This document shows positions 35,110 to 45,777 of a DNA stretch of 64,000 nucleotides, one piece after another (position 1 is the stretch's first letter; every line of letters begins with the position of its first letter). Source of the DNA: Poa pratensis. Its lineage: Eukaryota; Streptophyta; Magnoliopsida; Poales; Poaceae. Location of the stretch: positions 18,141,366-18,205,365 of the forward strand of contig CAMZMU010000075.1 of NCBI GenBank assembly GCA_947311845.1, in the 5' to 3' direction. Under the pieces are notes generated by a model that was given only the letters and a program-made list of their open reading frames with translations, did no database searches and was not told the DNA's origin. Position numbers and translations under genes: made by a program.

Positions 35110-35285
35110 CGTGGTCGTCATCTATCTGGTGGTCGCCGTTGCCGGACGCGGTCGCCGTCGATCCGGTGGCTGCAGTTGCCGGACGCCGTTGTCGTCGATC
35201 CGGTGGCTGCGTGGCTGCAGTAGTTGGACGCGGTCATCGTCGATCTGGTGGATGCGGTAGCTGAACGCTGTCGTGATCGGCCTCC
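35110..35285. repeat. GC-rich minisatellite inside the CACTA-like element
   Basis: There are about four imperfect units of 30-45 bp with the core GTCGATCCGGTGGCTGCAGT followed by TGCCGGACGC. Later units decay (GATCTGGTGGATGCGGTAGC). Confidence 0.75.
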
Positions 35286-35299
35286 CGGATCAAAGAAGT

Positions 35300-35930
35300 A
35301 TTGGCGTCGTAGCAGGGAACCTCGCCGGCCGCATCTTGGACGCGTCGGCGACGGACCTACCGGATCGAAGATCTTGCTGATTGGTCTAGGGTGAGGCGGT
35401 GAGCACGTGTGCTGAAGGGGCTTCACTGAGGCTCAACCGCTCAAGATCCTTGCTGCAAGGACAAATGAGATGTGTAGGAAATTAGACGATGGATGCACCT
35501 GCTATGCTGGATGCGCTTGATATAAGATTGTACATGCATGTTCGAGTAAAACATTAGGTGACAGGCTATTAGATTATACGTACCTCAGATCTGATTGATT
35601 CTGGTAATTGGACAATGATCCTTGAGACCCTTGTGCGGACCGTGTGCCTCGGGCCTCCACAGGAGCTTCTGCTACGTTCATCTTCAAAGAGATCTAGGAG
35701 AGCAACGTGGTGGCTAGCTGAGTGAGTAGATAGAATGGGAGAATGGGGGAGGTCTGACTGAAGAAGATAGAACGAGAGGGCGGAGGTGGGGATCGTGGGG
35801 GAGTGGTGTGAGGCGGTGGGGAGCGGGTGTTTTGTTGGGCTCATGGGCTGGTTTTACTTTTCCTTCTTTAATTTTCCTTTTTCCTTTTATTAGAGTAATA
35901 ACTAGTTCTGATTATTTTTATAGTAATTAG
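35300..35930. other. Interior of the CACTA-like element, no coding sequence recognised
   Basis: This is unique-looking sequence with a purine-rich stretch near 35730-35830. I see no domain or conserved open frame. Confidence 0.5.
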
Positions 35931-36593
35931 TTCGGGAAAAGGCACATATAGTGTCTACAGAAAATGACTCTACTGTTACAGCATTCTCAAAGATGTCTCT
36001 GGTAATGCCTTTCTAGAGGTGCTATGAGACATTACAATGACTGTCTCCAATGAAGTGTCTCTATTGTTGAGGCATTCACAAGAATGTCTCCTGCAATGCC
36101 TTTACATGTAGACTAAGAGACGTTTTGGATAATGTCTCTAGGTAGATGTCTCTACCACTAAGGCATTCCATAAAGTGTCTCTCTTAATGTCTCTATATCA
36201 AACTGGATTAGGATTTAAGAGACAAAGTGGAGAGTGTCTCTACAAAAATGTCTCTACGGGCCAGTTCTCTTGTAGTGCGCCAAGGAGAGCCGCCGCCGTG
36301 CTCAGGGTTCCTCGCATCGGGCAAAAGAAGGTCGGCCGCCGCCGACACCGCACGGGCTTCGCCCGGCAGCGCGTGCCGGCAGCGGCCAGGAGGGAGAGAG
36401 GAGGGGGCGGGGTAGAGGAGTCGGCGCGCTAGGGTTTGTCTCCTCGGACATATACCATATGAATGAATTTTGTTACAAAATATAATTGGTATTCTGCTGA
36501 ATCCGTTTAATTCATTTGTGCCCGCCCATACCCTCGGTGTGCCGCCCGGTGCCGCCCGAACCATGAAGGGTCATCTCAAGTAGCAGCTGAGGA

Positions 36594-36785
36594 GGGTGTT
36601 TGGTTAGGCTTTTTTCTTGGCTTTTGGTTTTGGCTTATAAGCCAAAAAAGCACCTAAATAGTGCTATTGGCTTTTGTCTTATGCAATGTCGAATTATAAG
36701 CCAAAAGTCAAAAGCACATATTTAGGTGCTTGTTTGGCTTATAAGCCAAACCCAAAAGCCAAGAAAAAAGCCTAACCAAACACCC
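36594..36785. mobile_element. Foldback MITE, copy B
   Basis: This is the paralogue of 21651-21843, with the same GGGTGTTTGGTTAGGC inverted ends. Confidence 0.85.
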
Positions 36786-36889
36786 AGTACGTTTCAGTCC
36801 TACCTCGCTCCCACCTACACTGCTTCTACCCTAGCTTCTCCCCTTCATACATGAACATGCTTGGGAGAGATTCGAGAGACGTAGTTGAG

Positions 36890-37385
36890 ATGCGGAAAAT
36901 TAGGATGGGTCACAAGAAATATCACTCCAATATAGACCCGCGCTCAAGTGTATATTAGAAAATAAGACTCGACAAGTTTATGGACACACAATGTCCGACG
37001 GTCGGTGTCCCATTGCAAAATGACAGGATGGCATTGATGTCGATCTAGCCTGTTAGACTATTGCTTGGATCTCAAGTCACCTAAGTCTAGTCGGTTTGTA
37101 AATCTGGCCTATGTCGATTTTGTATCCCATTATATAAAGCCATGTATCGGTACACACAAATCAATCAATGAGAAACTATTGTTCTATGCAATTCTTCATG
37201 GTATCAGATATACGATCGTAGGTCATGGCTATATTGTCAACAACCTCTTGGCTTTGAAAATCCTTCCTACCCAAATCACGTATGTCTTCTTCAAAAATCC
37301 CTTTACGGTCTCAAACAAGCTCCTCGTGCATGGTTCCAACGATTCTCTTCTTTCATTCAAACATTAGGTTTCACTCTGTCGTGTC
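36890..37385 (+). mobile_element. Copia remnant: LTR end, primer site and RT fragment, copy B
   Basis: This is the paralogue of 21940-22400, with TGGTATCAGA at about 37199 and an RT fragment containing LYGLKQAPRAWFQRF. Confidence 0.85.
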
Positions 37386-37437
37386 TCGGATCATGGACAC
37401 CGGGAGTAGAGGATACCCCCTTTTAGGTTTGGCACGG

Positions 37438-37890
37438 GGAGCGAAGGAGGCTGGGAGACTCCTTTCCCGGGAGTAAGGCCGCCGAGTTCTTCGTCGGGAT
37501 AAGCAAGCAAACAACACAGCAGAATTCCTAATTACCCAGGTTCAGGCTGCCCGGAGGCTAAAAGCCCTACTCCTGCATGTCTGGATTGAGGTGTTCATTA
37601 TGGTGTGGTTTACAAGGGTGTTAAGGGGTGAACCCGGCAGAATTCCGGCCGGAGGTAGACGAAGAGCAGATCCTGCCCTAGGGAGATCACCTCCCTCTCT
37701 ACCCTCGAAACCCTAGTCTAGTCTTCAGCGCTGGGAAAAGCGGCAGCGCACGCGCTATTTAATCCATGCCGCTCCTAGAGCGCTGGATAAGCTCGCGTCC
37801 CTGCCACGCGAGCAACCGTCGCTCTTCCCCGCCCACGCTCGCGCTGAATCAGCTTTCTCCTCCGCGCCGCCGTTCAATTTCGCCTCCGTC
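37438..37890. other. Unassigned sequence upstream of the AP2/ERF-like pseudogene
   Basis: This interval is not shared with copy A. Parts such as GAGGCTAAAAGCCCTACTCC look like LTR sequence of another retrotransposon, but I could not fix ends. The last 130 bp are GC-rich and may be the 5' region of the AP2-like gene. Confidence 0.4.
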
Positions 37891-37893
37891 GCG

Positions 37894-38227
37894 ATGCCTC
37901 CATGCCGCTGGAGCAACTCCGGCTACCGCGGCGTGCGCGCGCCCCTCCGGCAACTTATACGCCGAGATCCGCTCCGGCGACACCCGACTGCCGCTCTGGA
38001 CCTTCGAGATGGCGCACGAGGCGGCACGCGCCTACGACATGGCGGCGTGGTGGCTCGGCCGCCCGCGCCGCGACATGAACTTCCACGACTTGTGGACCGT
38101 GGCGCAGGCGCAAGACGTCGCCCCTCCCCTGCGCCTCGTCACCGCCGAGGTTCGTCGCCTCCACCGCGAGCGGGAGAGCCGCCTGCTCGTTGCCGAGGCG
38201 GACGAGCGCACCATGGCAGCGTGGCGC
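37894..38227 (+). pseudogene. AP2/ERF-like domain protein pseudogene, 5' part
   Basis: ATG 37894 opens with MPPCRWSNSGYRGVRA, the start of an AP2/ERF-type DNA-binding domain (YRGVR motif). After a one-base frameshift the domain continues with GNLYAEIRSGDTRLPLWTFE and AHEAARAYDMAAWWLGRPRR, which contain the E-I-R strand and the AA-RAYD helix signature. The homology proceeds to RLLVAEADERTMAAW and is then cut by an LTR retrotransposon. Intact relatives would be nuclear DNA-binding proteins. In the grass family I recall, the domain is followed by a charged Arg/Ala/Glu tail, which is found here beyond the insertions. The frameshift and two insertions make this a pseudogene. Confidence 0.85.
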
Positions 38228-39882
38228 TGATACGTCTCCAACGTATCCATAATTTCTGCTGTTCCATGCTTATATTATACCATTTGCTACATGTTTTATA
38301 TACACTTCGTATCACTTTTATGCATTTTCTGGGACTAACCTATTAACAAGATGCCACAGTGTCAGTTCCCTGTTTTCTGCTGTTTTTGGTTTCAGAAAGT
38401 TACTTCTGGAAATATTCTCGGAATTGCACGAAACAAAAGGCCAAGTCCCTATTTTTCCAGCACGTACACGGAGTCCGAAGGAGAGACGAAGGAGAGCCAC
38501 GAGGTGGCCAAACCACAGGCCGGCGCGGCAGTGGGCCCCAGCGCGCCACCTGGTGGTTTGGGCCCCTCGGGGGTCCGCCGACATCGCCCCTTCGCCTATT
38601 TATTCCCCGAGACGTGAAAACCCTAAAGCACCGAGCCTTTCATCCAGAACATATTCACTGCCGCCGCCGTCGTCAACCCTAACTCGGGGGGTTTCTGAAG
38701 CTCTTCCCGGCACCCTGCCGGAGAGGGGAATCATCACCGGAGGGCTCTACATCGCCATGCCCGCCTCCGGAGTGATGCGTGAGTAGTTCATCCTTGGACT
38801 ACGGGTCCATAGCAGTAGCTAGATGGTTGTCTTCTCCACTTGTGCCATCATGTTTAGATCTTGTGAGCTGCCTATCATGATCAAGATCATCTTATTGTAA
38901 TGCTACATGTTGTGTTTGCTGGGATCTGACTTATATTGATACCTATGTGGAGCTGAATATTATATTATCATGTCTATGTCATTTGTGATCTTGCATGCTC
39001 TCCGTTACTTGTTGAAGCCTTGGCCAAGTGAATACTTGTGACTCCAAGAGGGGGTATTTATGCATGATAGTTGGGTTCAACCTCTATTTAACCTGGGATA
39101 GTGACAGCAAGTTCTAAGGTTGTAGATGTGTTGTTGCCACTAGGGGTAAAACAGCAATGCTTTATTCAAGGATGAATGTATTGTTTACATTACGCACATT
39201 ACTTAATGCAATTGTCTGTTGCTTGCAACTTAATACTGGAAGGGGTACGGATGTTAACCGGAAAGTGGACTATTTAGGCATAGATACATGCTGGATAGCG
39301 GTCTATGTACTTTGTCGTAATGCCCAAATGAATCTCATAGTAGACACCACAGCTCACACATGCATGTTATGTGCACTTATCAATTGTCAATTGCCCAGCT
39401 GTAATTTGTTTACCCAGCATGTTAGTTATCTTATTGGAGAGACACCACTAGTGAACTGTGGACCCCGGTCCATTCTTTTACATCTGAAATACAATCTACT
39501 GCAATCATTGTTCTCTACTGTTTTATGCAAACAAACATCATTTTCCATACGATACGTTTAACCCTTTGTTTTCAGCAAGCCGGTGAGATTGACAACCTCA
39601 CTGTTAAGTTGGGGCAAGTAATTTGATTGTGTTGTGCAGGTTCCACGTTGGCACCGGAATCCCTGGTGTTGCGCCGCACTACACTCCTTCACCAACACCT
39701 TCGAAGCAAACCTCGTTTTCCTACTGGTTCGATTAAACCTTGGTTTCATACTGAGGGAAAACTTGCTGCTGCACTCATCATACCTTCCTCTTGGGGTTCC
39801 CAACTGACGTGTGACGTACAAGCATTGTTTCTGGCACTGTTGCCGGGGAAATATTCCCTCGTCAACTTAGAGCTAGCAACAC
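38228..39882 (+). repeat. 5' LTR of the 7.3 kb element
   Basis: It starts TGATACGTCT and ends GAGCTAGCAACA. The last roughly 50 bp (from 39832) contain TGGCACTGTTGCCGGGG, a decayed primer-site-like copy. It is also present at the end of the 3' LTR, so it is truly part of the LTR. Confidence 0.93.
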
Positions 39883-39970
39883 GTTTTCTGGCGCCGTTGC
39901 CGTGGAAATATTCCCTCGTCAACTTAGAGCTAGCAACACGTTTTCTGGCGCCGTTGCCGGGGAAAACCGA
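39883..39970 (+). other. Iterated primer-binding sites of the 7.3 kb element
   Basis: TGGCGCCGTTGCCG occurs at 39890 and 39947, 57 bp apart. Each lies within a unit AGAGCTAGCAACACGTTTTC + primer site + GAAATATTCCCTCGTCAACT. A third, diverged unit lies inside the LTR at 39832. Confidence 0.92.
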
Positions 39971-40129
39971 ATTGCTTCTGCAAGGGGAGTCTCTCACACC
40001 CAATCTCTTTACTTTGTTATTTGTCTTGCTTAGTTTATTTTTATTTAGTCTTGTTTGCTCTCTTTATCAAAAACACAAAAAAATTAGTTCCTTTTTATTT
40101 CGAATTACTATTATGACTAGTTGTTTTCA

Positions 40130-41230
40130 ATGTCTTATCTCTATGAAACTGGGTCTCGTTATAAGAATTACCGCTTCTCTCCAAAAGGAAAACATCTATG
40201 GGAACAAATAAGAAGATTGAATGGTTTTGCTAAGAACTTGTGTTCTACATATGATGAATCCTACTGCTTTAATGAATCTCTTTGCTATAGAAGGCACAAA
40301 CATCTCCCTTTCCAATGTGAGTATACTGATAATGAAACCTTGGCTGCCTATGCTAAAGGAAACTATGATTTTGGTAATCTTGAACAAATTGAAGAGTTTA
40401 TTGTTTTTAAGGGTGCCCTTGAAATTAGTTCTTATCTTGAACATAAAACTGATGCCCCTTATAAATCTGAATGTATTGCCATACTTAAATATTGTTGTGA
40501 TACCTACAAGGATAATAATTCTTACATTACTGAACATCTTGAGAGGATGTTTCCTCAAAAAGATGAAACTTGTGCCTTGCAGGAACCTGAGGAAGAGGAA
40601 ATTGCTGAAACTGTGATCTCATTGGATGAAAAAGAGGAGGAGAGTGAAGAACAAAAGGAGGATCTACCTTCTAATGACAGTAACTCTTCAACTCTTACAC
40701 TATTTAATTGCCCTCCATGCCTACCTAAGGAGGAAGAGTGTTATATTGTTGAATGCCATGATTCTTTTGAAATATCTCCTTTTGATAAATTTTACGTAAC
40801 AAGCTCCTTGACTCAAGAAAACGAAATTTCAGAAATAAAACAATGGCTCCCTAATGCTATATATGATAATGCTCTTGATGATGGTCCTATATTGCCTAAT
40901 GATATTTATTATACTACTATTGTCAAAAGTGGGTTTAATGACCCCACTGTTTTTGAACTTAATAAAAATTATGTGTTTGTAGATCATGAAAAGCATGCTT
41001 TATGTGATAGTTATATAGTTGAGTTTGTTCATGATGCTACTGAAAGTTATTATGAGAGAGGAAAATATGGTTGTAAAAGTTTTCAAGTCACTAAAACACC
41101 TCTCTTTATGTTGAAAGTTTTGAAGTTGTACTTGTTTCATCTTTCTATGCTAGTTGCTTTATGCTTCAATAATTTATTTTGTTACAAGGTTCCCTTGCAT
41201 AGAAAGTGGGTTAGACTTAAATGCGTTTGA
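40130..41230 (+). CDS. Unknown 366-aa protein encoded by a non-autonomous LTR element
   Basis: ATG 40130 (MSYLYETGSRYKNYRF) starts an uninterrupted frame, the only long one in the element. I recognise no Gag, protease or polymerase motif. The N-terminal third has several Cys residues (NLC, YCF, LCY, QCEY). The middle is very acidic (about residues 145-190, rich in Glu and Asp). A NCPPCLPKEEECYIVECHD segment follows. The C-terminus has a hydrophobic stretch of roughly 20 residues (LYLFHLSMLVALCFNNLFC) that could span a membrane, ending in basic residues. The codon use is AT-rich like element sequence. Retention of an open frame in a young element suggests recent function, but that is inference. 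Confidence 0.75.
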   Translation: MSYLYETGSRYKNYRFSPKGKHLWEQIRRLNGFAKNLCSTYDESYCFNESLCYRRHKHLPFQCEYTDNETLAAYAKGNYDFGNLEQIEEFIVFKGALEISSYLEHKTDAPYKSECIAILKYCCDTYKDNNSYITEHLERMFPQKDETCALQEPEEEEIAETVISLDEKEEESEEQKEDLPSNDSNSSTLTLFNCPPCLPKEEECYIVECHDSFEISPFDKFYVTSSLTQENEISEIKQWLPNAIYDNALDDGPILPNDIYYTTIVKSGFNDPTVFELNKNYVFVDHEKHALCDSYIVEFVHDATESYYERGKYGCKSFQVTKTPLFMLKVLKLYLFHLSMLVALCFNNLFCYKVPLHRKWVRLKCV

Positions 41231-43911
41231 TATTTGCCTCTTGATGCTCTCTTTTGTTTTTCAAGTTCTATTCCTATGAGAGCATCATTAAAATCTTTTA
41301 GCCTAGCTAAAGGCATTAAAGAAAGCGCTTTAGGGAGGCAACCCTTTATCTTTTATTTTTAGTTTTTCTCAAGGAGTTTTGTTACTTCTGTAGCAACTCC
41401 TTTGTATCTTTATTTTATCGCAATGTTGTGCCAAGTAAAGTTCTATATTGAAAGTTGATGCAAGATTTGGATTTCTGCGCAGTGACAGATTTTTAGCTGT
41501 CACGGATTTGAGCTTATCTCCCTGTAGAAAATTCAAAAAATTCTGAGAAAAATCACGCATATTCCTGAGATATGTACGCAACTTTCATTATTTTAGGCCA
41601 GATCCATCTGAGCAACTTAAGTGCCTCGAAAAAATTCGTCATTCCAGACTGTTCTGTTTTTGACAGATTCTGCCTTTTGTTTTGCATTCGCTCTTTTACT
41701 GTGTTTGTGTGGATTTCTTTGCTCCACAAAGCATTGGTGGCTGTAGCTAATGTCCAGAAGCTTTGGGATTGATTGTATCATTACAGAATATGAGAATTTT
41801 TGATTATGCACTAACCCTCTAATGAGAACTGTCTTGAGTTTGGTGTGAAGGAAGTTTTCAAGGATCAAGCGAGAAGGGTGATATTATGTGATCAAGAAGA
41901 GTGAAAAGCCTAAGCTTGGGGATGCCCCCGTGGTTCATCCCAACCATATTCAGAGAGACTCAAGCGTCTAAGCTTGGGGATGCCCAAGGCATCCCCTTCT
42001 TCATCAACAAACTTATCAGGTCATCTCTAGTGAAACTATATTTTAATTCTTTCACATCTTATGCGCTTTACTTGGAGCGTCTGTGTGTTTTTATTTTTGT
42101 TTTTGTTTGAATAAATTCGGATCCTAGCAATCCTTGTGTGGGAGAGAGACACGCTCCGCTTTTTCATGTGAATACTCATGTTCTTCACTTATATTTGTTG
42201 AGTATTCTTAACTAGCTACTGCAGTGCTTTTAGCTCCTGTTTTTCATGCATCTCTTCGAGCTGTTAGCACTTGTTTATAAATACTCTCTTGCTGCATTAT
42301 ATTATCATTTGGAGAGTTTATGTTTAATAAATTATTGGTGTTTGTTTGGAAGAAAGAAAATGCTACATGTAGTAGTTGGTATTGGAAAAGACATATGCAT
42401 TCTTGTAGATCATTGTCTTGTTTGATTTGATGCTTTGCAATTGTTTTGAGCTCTCAAGTAGATCATGTTTAAGCTCTTGCATCATGTAGTTAAAGCCTAG
42501 TAGTGGAGAACTACCGTAGAGCTTGTTGAGACTTGGGATGCATATTTGTTCTCTCTAAGGTCTAGATATTTTCTGGTAAAATGTTTGAGCAACAAGGAAG
42601 ACAGTGTAGAGTCTTATAATACTTGCAATATGTTTTTATGTGATTCTTGCTGTACCGGTTTATACTTGTGTTTGCTTCAAACAACCTTGCTAGCCTAAAC
42701 TCTGTACTGAGAGGGAATGCTTCTCGTGCATCCAAAACTTGAGCCAAAACCCATGCCATTTGTGTCCACCATACCTACCTACTATGTGGTATTTCCTGCC
42801 ATTCCAAGTAAATATTTCATGTGCTACCTTTAAACTATTCAAAACTTTATTACTCCTTATTTGTGTCAATGTTTTATAGCTCATGAGGAAGTATGTGGTG
42901 TTTTATCTTTCAATCTTGTCATTTACTTCTGACAGACTTTCACCAATGGACTAGTGGCATATACATCCGCTTATCCAATAATTTGCAAAAAGAGCTGGCA
43001 ACGGGGTGCCCAGCCCCAATTAATTACAACTTTCATTAATAATTCTCTTCACATGTTTTGCCCTGATTTATCAGTAAGCAACTTAATTTTGCAATAGACA
43101 CTCCTCCATGGTATGTGAATGTTGGAAGGCACCCGAGGATTCGGTTAGCCATGGCTTGTGTAAGCAAAAGGTTGGGAGGAGTGTCATCTATAAAGAAACT
43201 AAAATACATGTGTAAACAAAAGAGAAGAGGGATGATCTACCTTGCTGGTAGAGATAACGTCCTTCATGGGAGCCGCTCTTGAAAGTCTGGTTGACAAGGG
43301 GGTTAGAGTGCCCACTACCATTCGTTGACAACAACAAACACCTCTCAAATACTTATTTTGTGCTCTCTATATGCTTTCGAAAACTTAAAAAGCTCTAGCA
43401 CATGATTTAATCCCTGCTTCCCTCTGCGAAGGGCCTATCTTTTACTTTATGTTGAGTCAGTTTACCTACTCCTTTCTATCTTAGAAGCAAACACTTGTGT
43501 CAACTTTGTGTGCATTGATTCTTACATATTTACTTATTGCACTTGTTATATTGCTTTATGTTGACAACTATCCATGAGATATACATGTTACAAGTTGAAA
43601 GCAAATGCTGAAACTTAATCATCCTTTGTGTTGCTTCAATGCCTTTTACTTTGAATCTATTGCTTTATGAGTTACCTCTTATGCAAAACTTTTTGATGCT
43701 TGTCTTGAAAGTACTATTCATGAAAAGTTTTTGCTTATATGATTCATTGTTTACTCTTTATCTATTTGTTAGCAAACTATAGATCATTGCTTTGAGTCAC
43801 TTCATTCATGACATGAGCCTTGCAATATATTGATCAAGATTGTGTGAAAGCATGTCTCCTCAGAAATTATTTGTTGTTATCGTTTTACCTACTCGAGGAC
43901 GAGTAGAACTA
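41231..43911 (+). other. Long non-coding 3' internal region of the 7.3 kb element
   Basis: The region lacks a conserved open frame yet matches 62048-64000 in the third element over most of its length. Landmarks include GCCTAGCTAAAGGC (41303) with palindrome AAAGCGCTTT (41324-41333), TTACTTCTGTAGCAACTCCT, and two AAGCTTGGGGATGC motifs (about 41911 and 41970). Others are a perfect hairpin (41976-41996), GTGCATCCAAA, and AGCTGGCAACGGGGTGCCCA (about 42993). Confidence 0.85.
41976..41996 (+). promoter_or_regulatory. Perfect 9-bp hairpin next to a polypurine-tract-like motif
   Basis: GGGGATGCC, loop CAA, GGCATCCCC forms a perfect stem directly after CTAAGCTT. The same hairpin occurs in the element at 59437 (62757-62777). 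A second, weaker hairpin (GGGATG...CATCCC) lies 65 bp upstream. A role in RNA packaging, dimerisation or plus-strand priming is speculative. Confidence 0.6.
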
Positions 43912-43925
43912 AGCTTGGGGATGCT
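43912..43925 (+). promoter_or_regulatory. Polypurine tract of the 7.3 kb element
   Basis: AAGCTTGGGGATGC lies immediately 5' of the 3' LTR (TTGATACG), the expected position for plus-strand DNA priming. Confidence 0.8.
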
Positions 43926-45574
43926 TGATACGTCTCCAACGTATCCATAATTTCTGCTGTTCCATGCTTATATTATACCATTTGCTACATGTTTTATATA
44001 CACTTCGTATCACTTTTATGCATTTTCTGGGACTAACCTATTAACAAGATGCCACAGTGCCAGTTCCCTGTTTTCTGCTGTTTTTGGTTTCAGAAAGTTA
44101 CTTCTGGAAATATTCTCGGAATTGCACGAAACAAAAGGCCAGTCCCTATTTTTCCAGCACGTACACGGAGTCCGAAGGAGAGACGAAGGAGAGCCACGAG
44201 GTGGCCAAACCACAGGCGGCGCGGCAGTGGGCCCACCGCGCCCCTGGTGGTTTGGGCCCCTCGGGGGTCCGCCGACATCGCCCCTTCGCCTATTTATTCC
44301 CCGAGACGTGAAAACCCTAAAACACCGAGCCTTTCATCCAGAACATATTCGCTGCCGCCGCCGTCGTCAACCCTAACTCGGGGGGTTTCTGAAGCTCTTC
44401 CCGGCACCCTGCCGGAGAGGGGAATCATCACCGGAGGGCTCTACATCGCCATGCCCGCCTCCGGAGTGATGCGTGAGTAGTTCATCCTTGGACTATGGGT
44501 CCATAGCAGTAGCTAGATGGTTGTCTTCTCCACTTGTGCCATCATGTTTAGATCTTGTGAGCTGCCTATCATGATCAAGATCATCTTATTGTAATGCTAC
44601 ATGTTGTGTTTGCTGGGATCTGACTTATATTGATACCTATGTGGAGCTGAATATTATATTATCATGTCTATGTCATTTGTGATCTTGCATGCTCTCCGTT
44701 ACTTGTTGAAGCCTTGGCCAAGTGAATACTTGTAACTCCAAGAGGGGGTATTTATGCATGATAGTTGGGTTCAACCTCTATTTAACCTGGGATAGTGACA
44801 GCAAGTTCTAAGGTTGTAGATGTGTTGTTGCCACTAGGGGTAAAACAGCAATGCTTTATTCAAGGATGAATGTATTGTTTACATTACGCACATTACTTAA
44901 TGCAATTGTCTGTTGCTTGCAACTTAATACTGGAAGGGGTACGGATGTTAACCGGAAAGTGGACTATTTAGGCATAGATGCATGCTGGATAGCGGTCTAT
45001 GTACTTTGTCGTAATGCCCAAATGAATCTCATAGTAGACACCACAGCTCACACATGCATGTTATATGCACTTATCAATTGTCAATTGCCCAGCTGTAATT
45101 TGTTTACCCAGCATGTTAGTTATCTTATTGGAGAGACACCACTAGTGAACTGTGGACCCCGGTCCATTCTTTTACATCTGAAATACAATCTACTGCAATC
45201 ATTGTTCTCTACTGTTTTATGCAAACAAACATCATTTCCATTCGATACGTTTAACCCTTTGTTTTCAGCAAGCCGGTGAGATTGACAACCTCACTGTTAA
45301 GTTGGGGCAAAGTAATTTGATTGTGTTGTGCAGGTTCCACGTTGGCACCGGAATCCCTGGTGTTGCGCCGCACTACACTCCTTCACCAACACCTTCGAAG
45401 CAAACCTCGTTTTCCTACTGGTTCGATTAAACCTTGGTTTCATACTGAGGGAAAACTTGCTGCTGCACTCATCATACCTTCCTCTTGGGGTTCCCAACTG
45501 ACGTGTGACGTACAAGCATTGTTTCTGGCACTGTTGCCGGGGAATATTCCCTCGTCAACTTAGAGCTAGCAACA
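43926..45574 (+). repeat. 3' LTR of the 7.3 kb element
   Basis: It begins TGATACGTCTCCAACGTATC and ends GAGCTAGCAACA, followed by the GGCGC target duplication. It differs from the 5' LTR at few positions. Confidence 0.93.
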
Positions 45575-45579
45575 GGCGC

Positions 45580-45648
45580 ACGCTACCCGCAGGACGTGGC
45601 TGCGGAGAATGAGTTTTAAGCGACGAGGGCGGCCGAGCAAGCGGAGAG
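45580..45648 (+). pseudogene. AP2/ERF-like pseudogene, middle part
   Basis: After the retroelement the AP2-like tail continues. A shifted frame reads RYPQDVAAENEF and then a TAA where family members continue into an Ala/Arg-rich helix. The stretch ends at GAGAG (45644-45648), the target duplication of a second retroelement. Confidence 0.75.
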
Positions 45649-45777
45649 GGTTAGAGAGATATCTGTATATTGTAGTTTCCCTATTACATAGGGGGTTCCC
45701 TGCATATTTGCACCTGCAAATGTATTATATATTGTGTCCTTTGGCCCCGTGGAATACAAGTTGCTATTCCTCCAACA
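45649..45777 (+). repeat. Left LTR of the Copia derivative (direct)
   Basis: A 129-bp repeat whose end CCTCCAACA abuts the primer site TGGTATCAGAGC (45778-45789). Confidence 0.88.

Larger units (their letters stand above)
34553..36277. mobile_element. Non-autonomous CACTA-like element, left tip deleted
   Basis: The right end is intact: read inward it is CACTACAAGAGAACTGGCCC, then repeated GTAGAGACATTT / AGAGACA motifs. The same motifs occur in opposite orientation from 34556 to 34930, but the outermost roughly 24 bp of the left end are missing and L3 sequence abuts instead. In block W of copy A the site (about 21335) is empty. The right flank CGC (36278-36280) is compatible with a 3-bp duplication. 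The interior has a GC-rich minisatellite and no transposase. Confidence 0.75.
36278..37437. repeat. Segmental duplication block W, copy B, right part
   Basis: This matches 21335-22460 of copy A, including the foldback MITE (36594-36785) and the Copia remnant (36890-37385). About 30 bp near 37098 (GTAAATCTGGCCTATGTCG) is present here but not in copy A. Confidence 0.92.
38228..45574 (+). mobile_element. Complete non-autonomous gypsy-type LTR retroelement, 7347 bp
   Basis: LTRs lie at 38228-39882 and 43926-45574 and begin TGATACGTCTCCAACGTATC. Target duplication GGCGC, iterated tRNA-Asp-type primer sites at 39890 and 39947, and a polypurine tract (AAGCTTGGGGATGC) just before the 3' LTR complete the structure. 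The two LTRs differ by roughly ten substitutions and a few small indels over 1.65 kb by eye, so the insertion is young. The 4 kb interior has no gag, protease, RT or integrase. It holds one 366-codon ORF of unknown function and a long non-coding 3' region shared with the element at 59437. It must depend on proteins of a partner element. Confidence 0.95.
38223..45579. other. 5-bp target-site duplication (GGCGC) of the 7.3 kb LTR element
   Basis: GGCGC at 38223-38227 and at 45575-45579 flanks the two LTRs exactly. This establishes the insertion as complete and into the AP2-like coding sequence. Confidence 0.95.
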
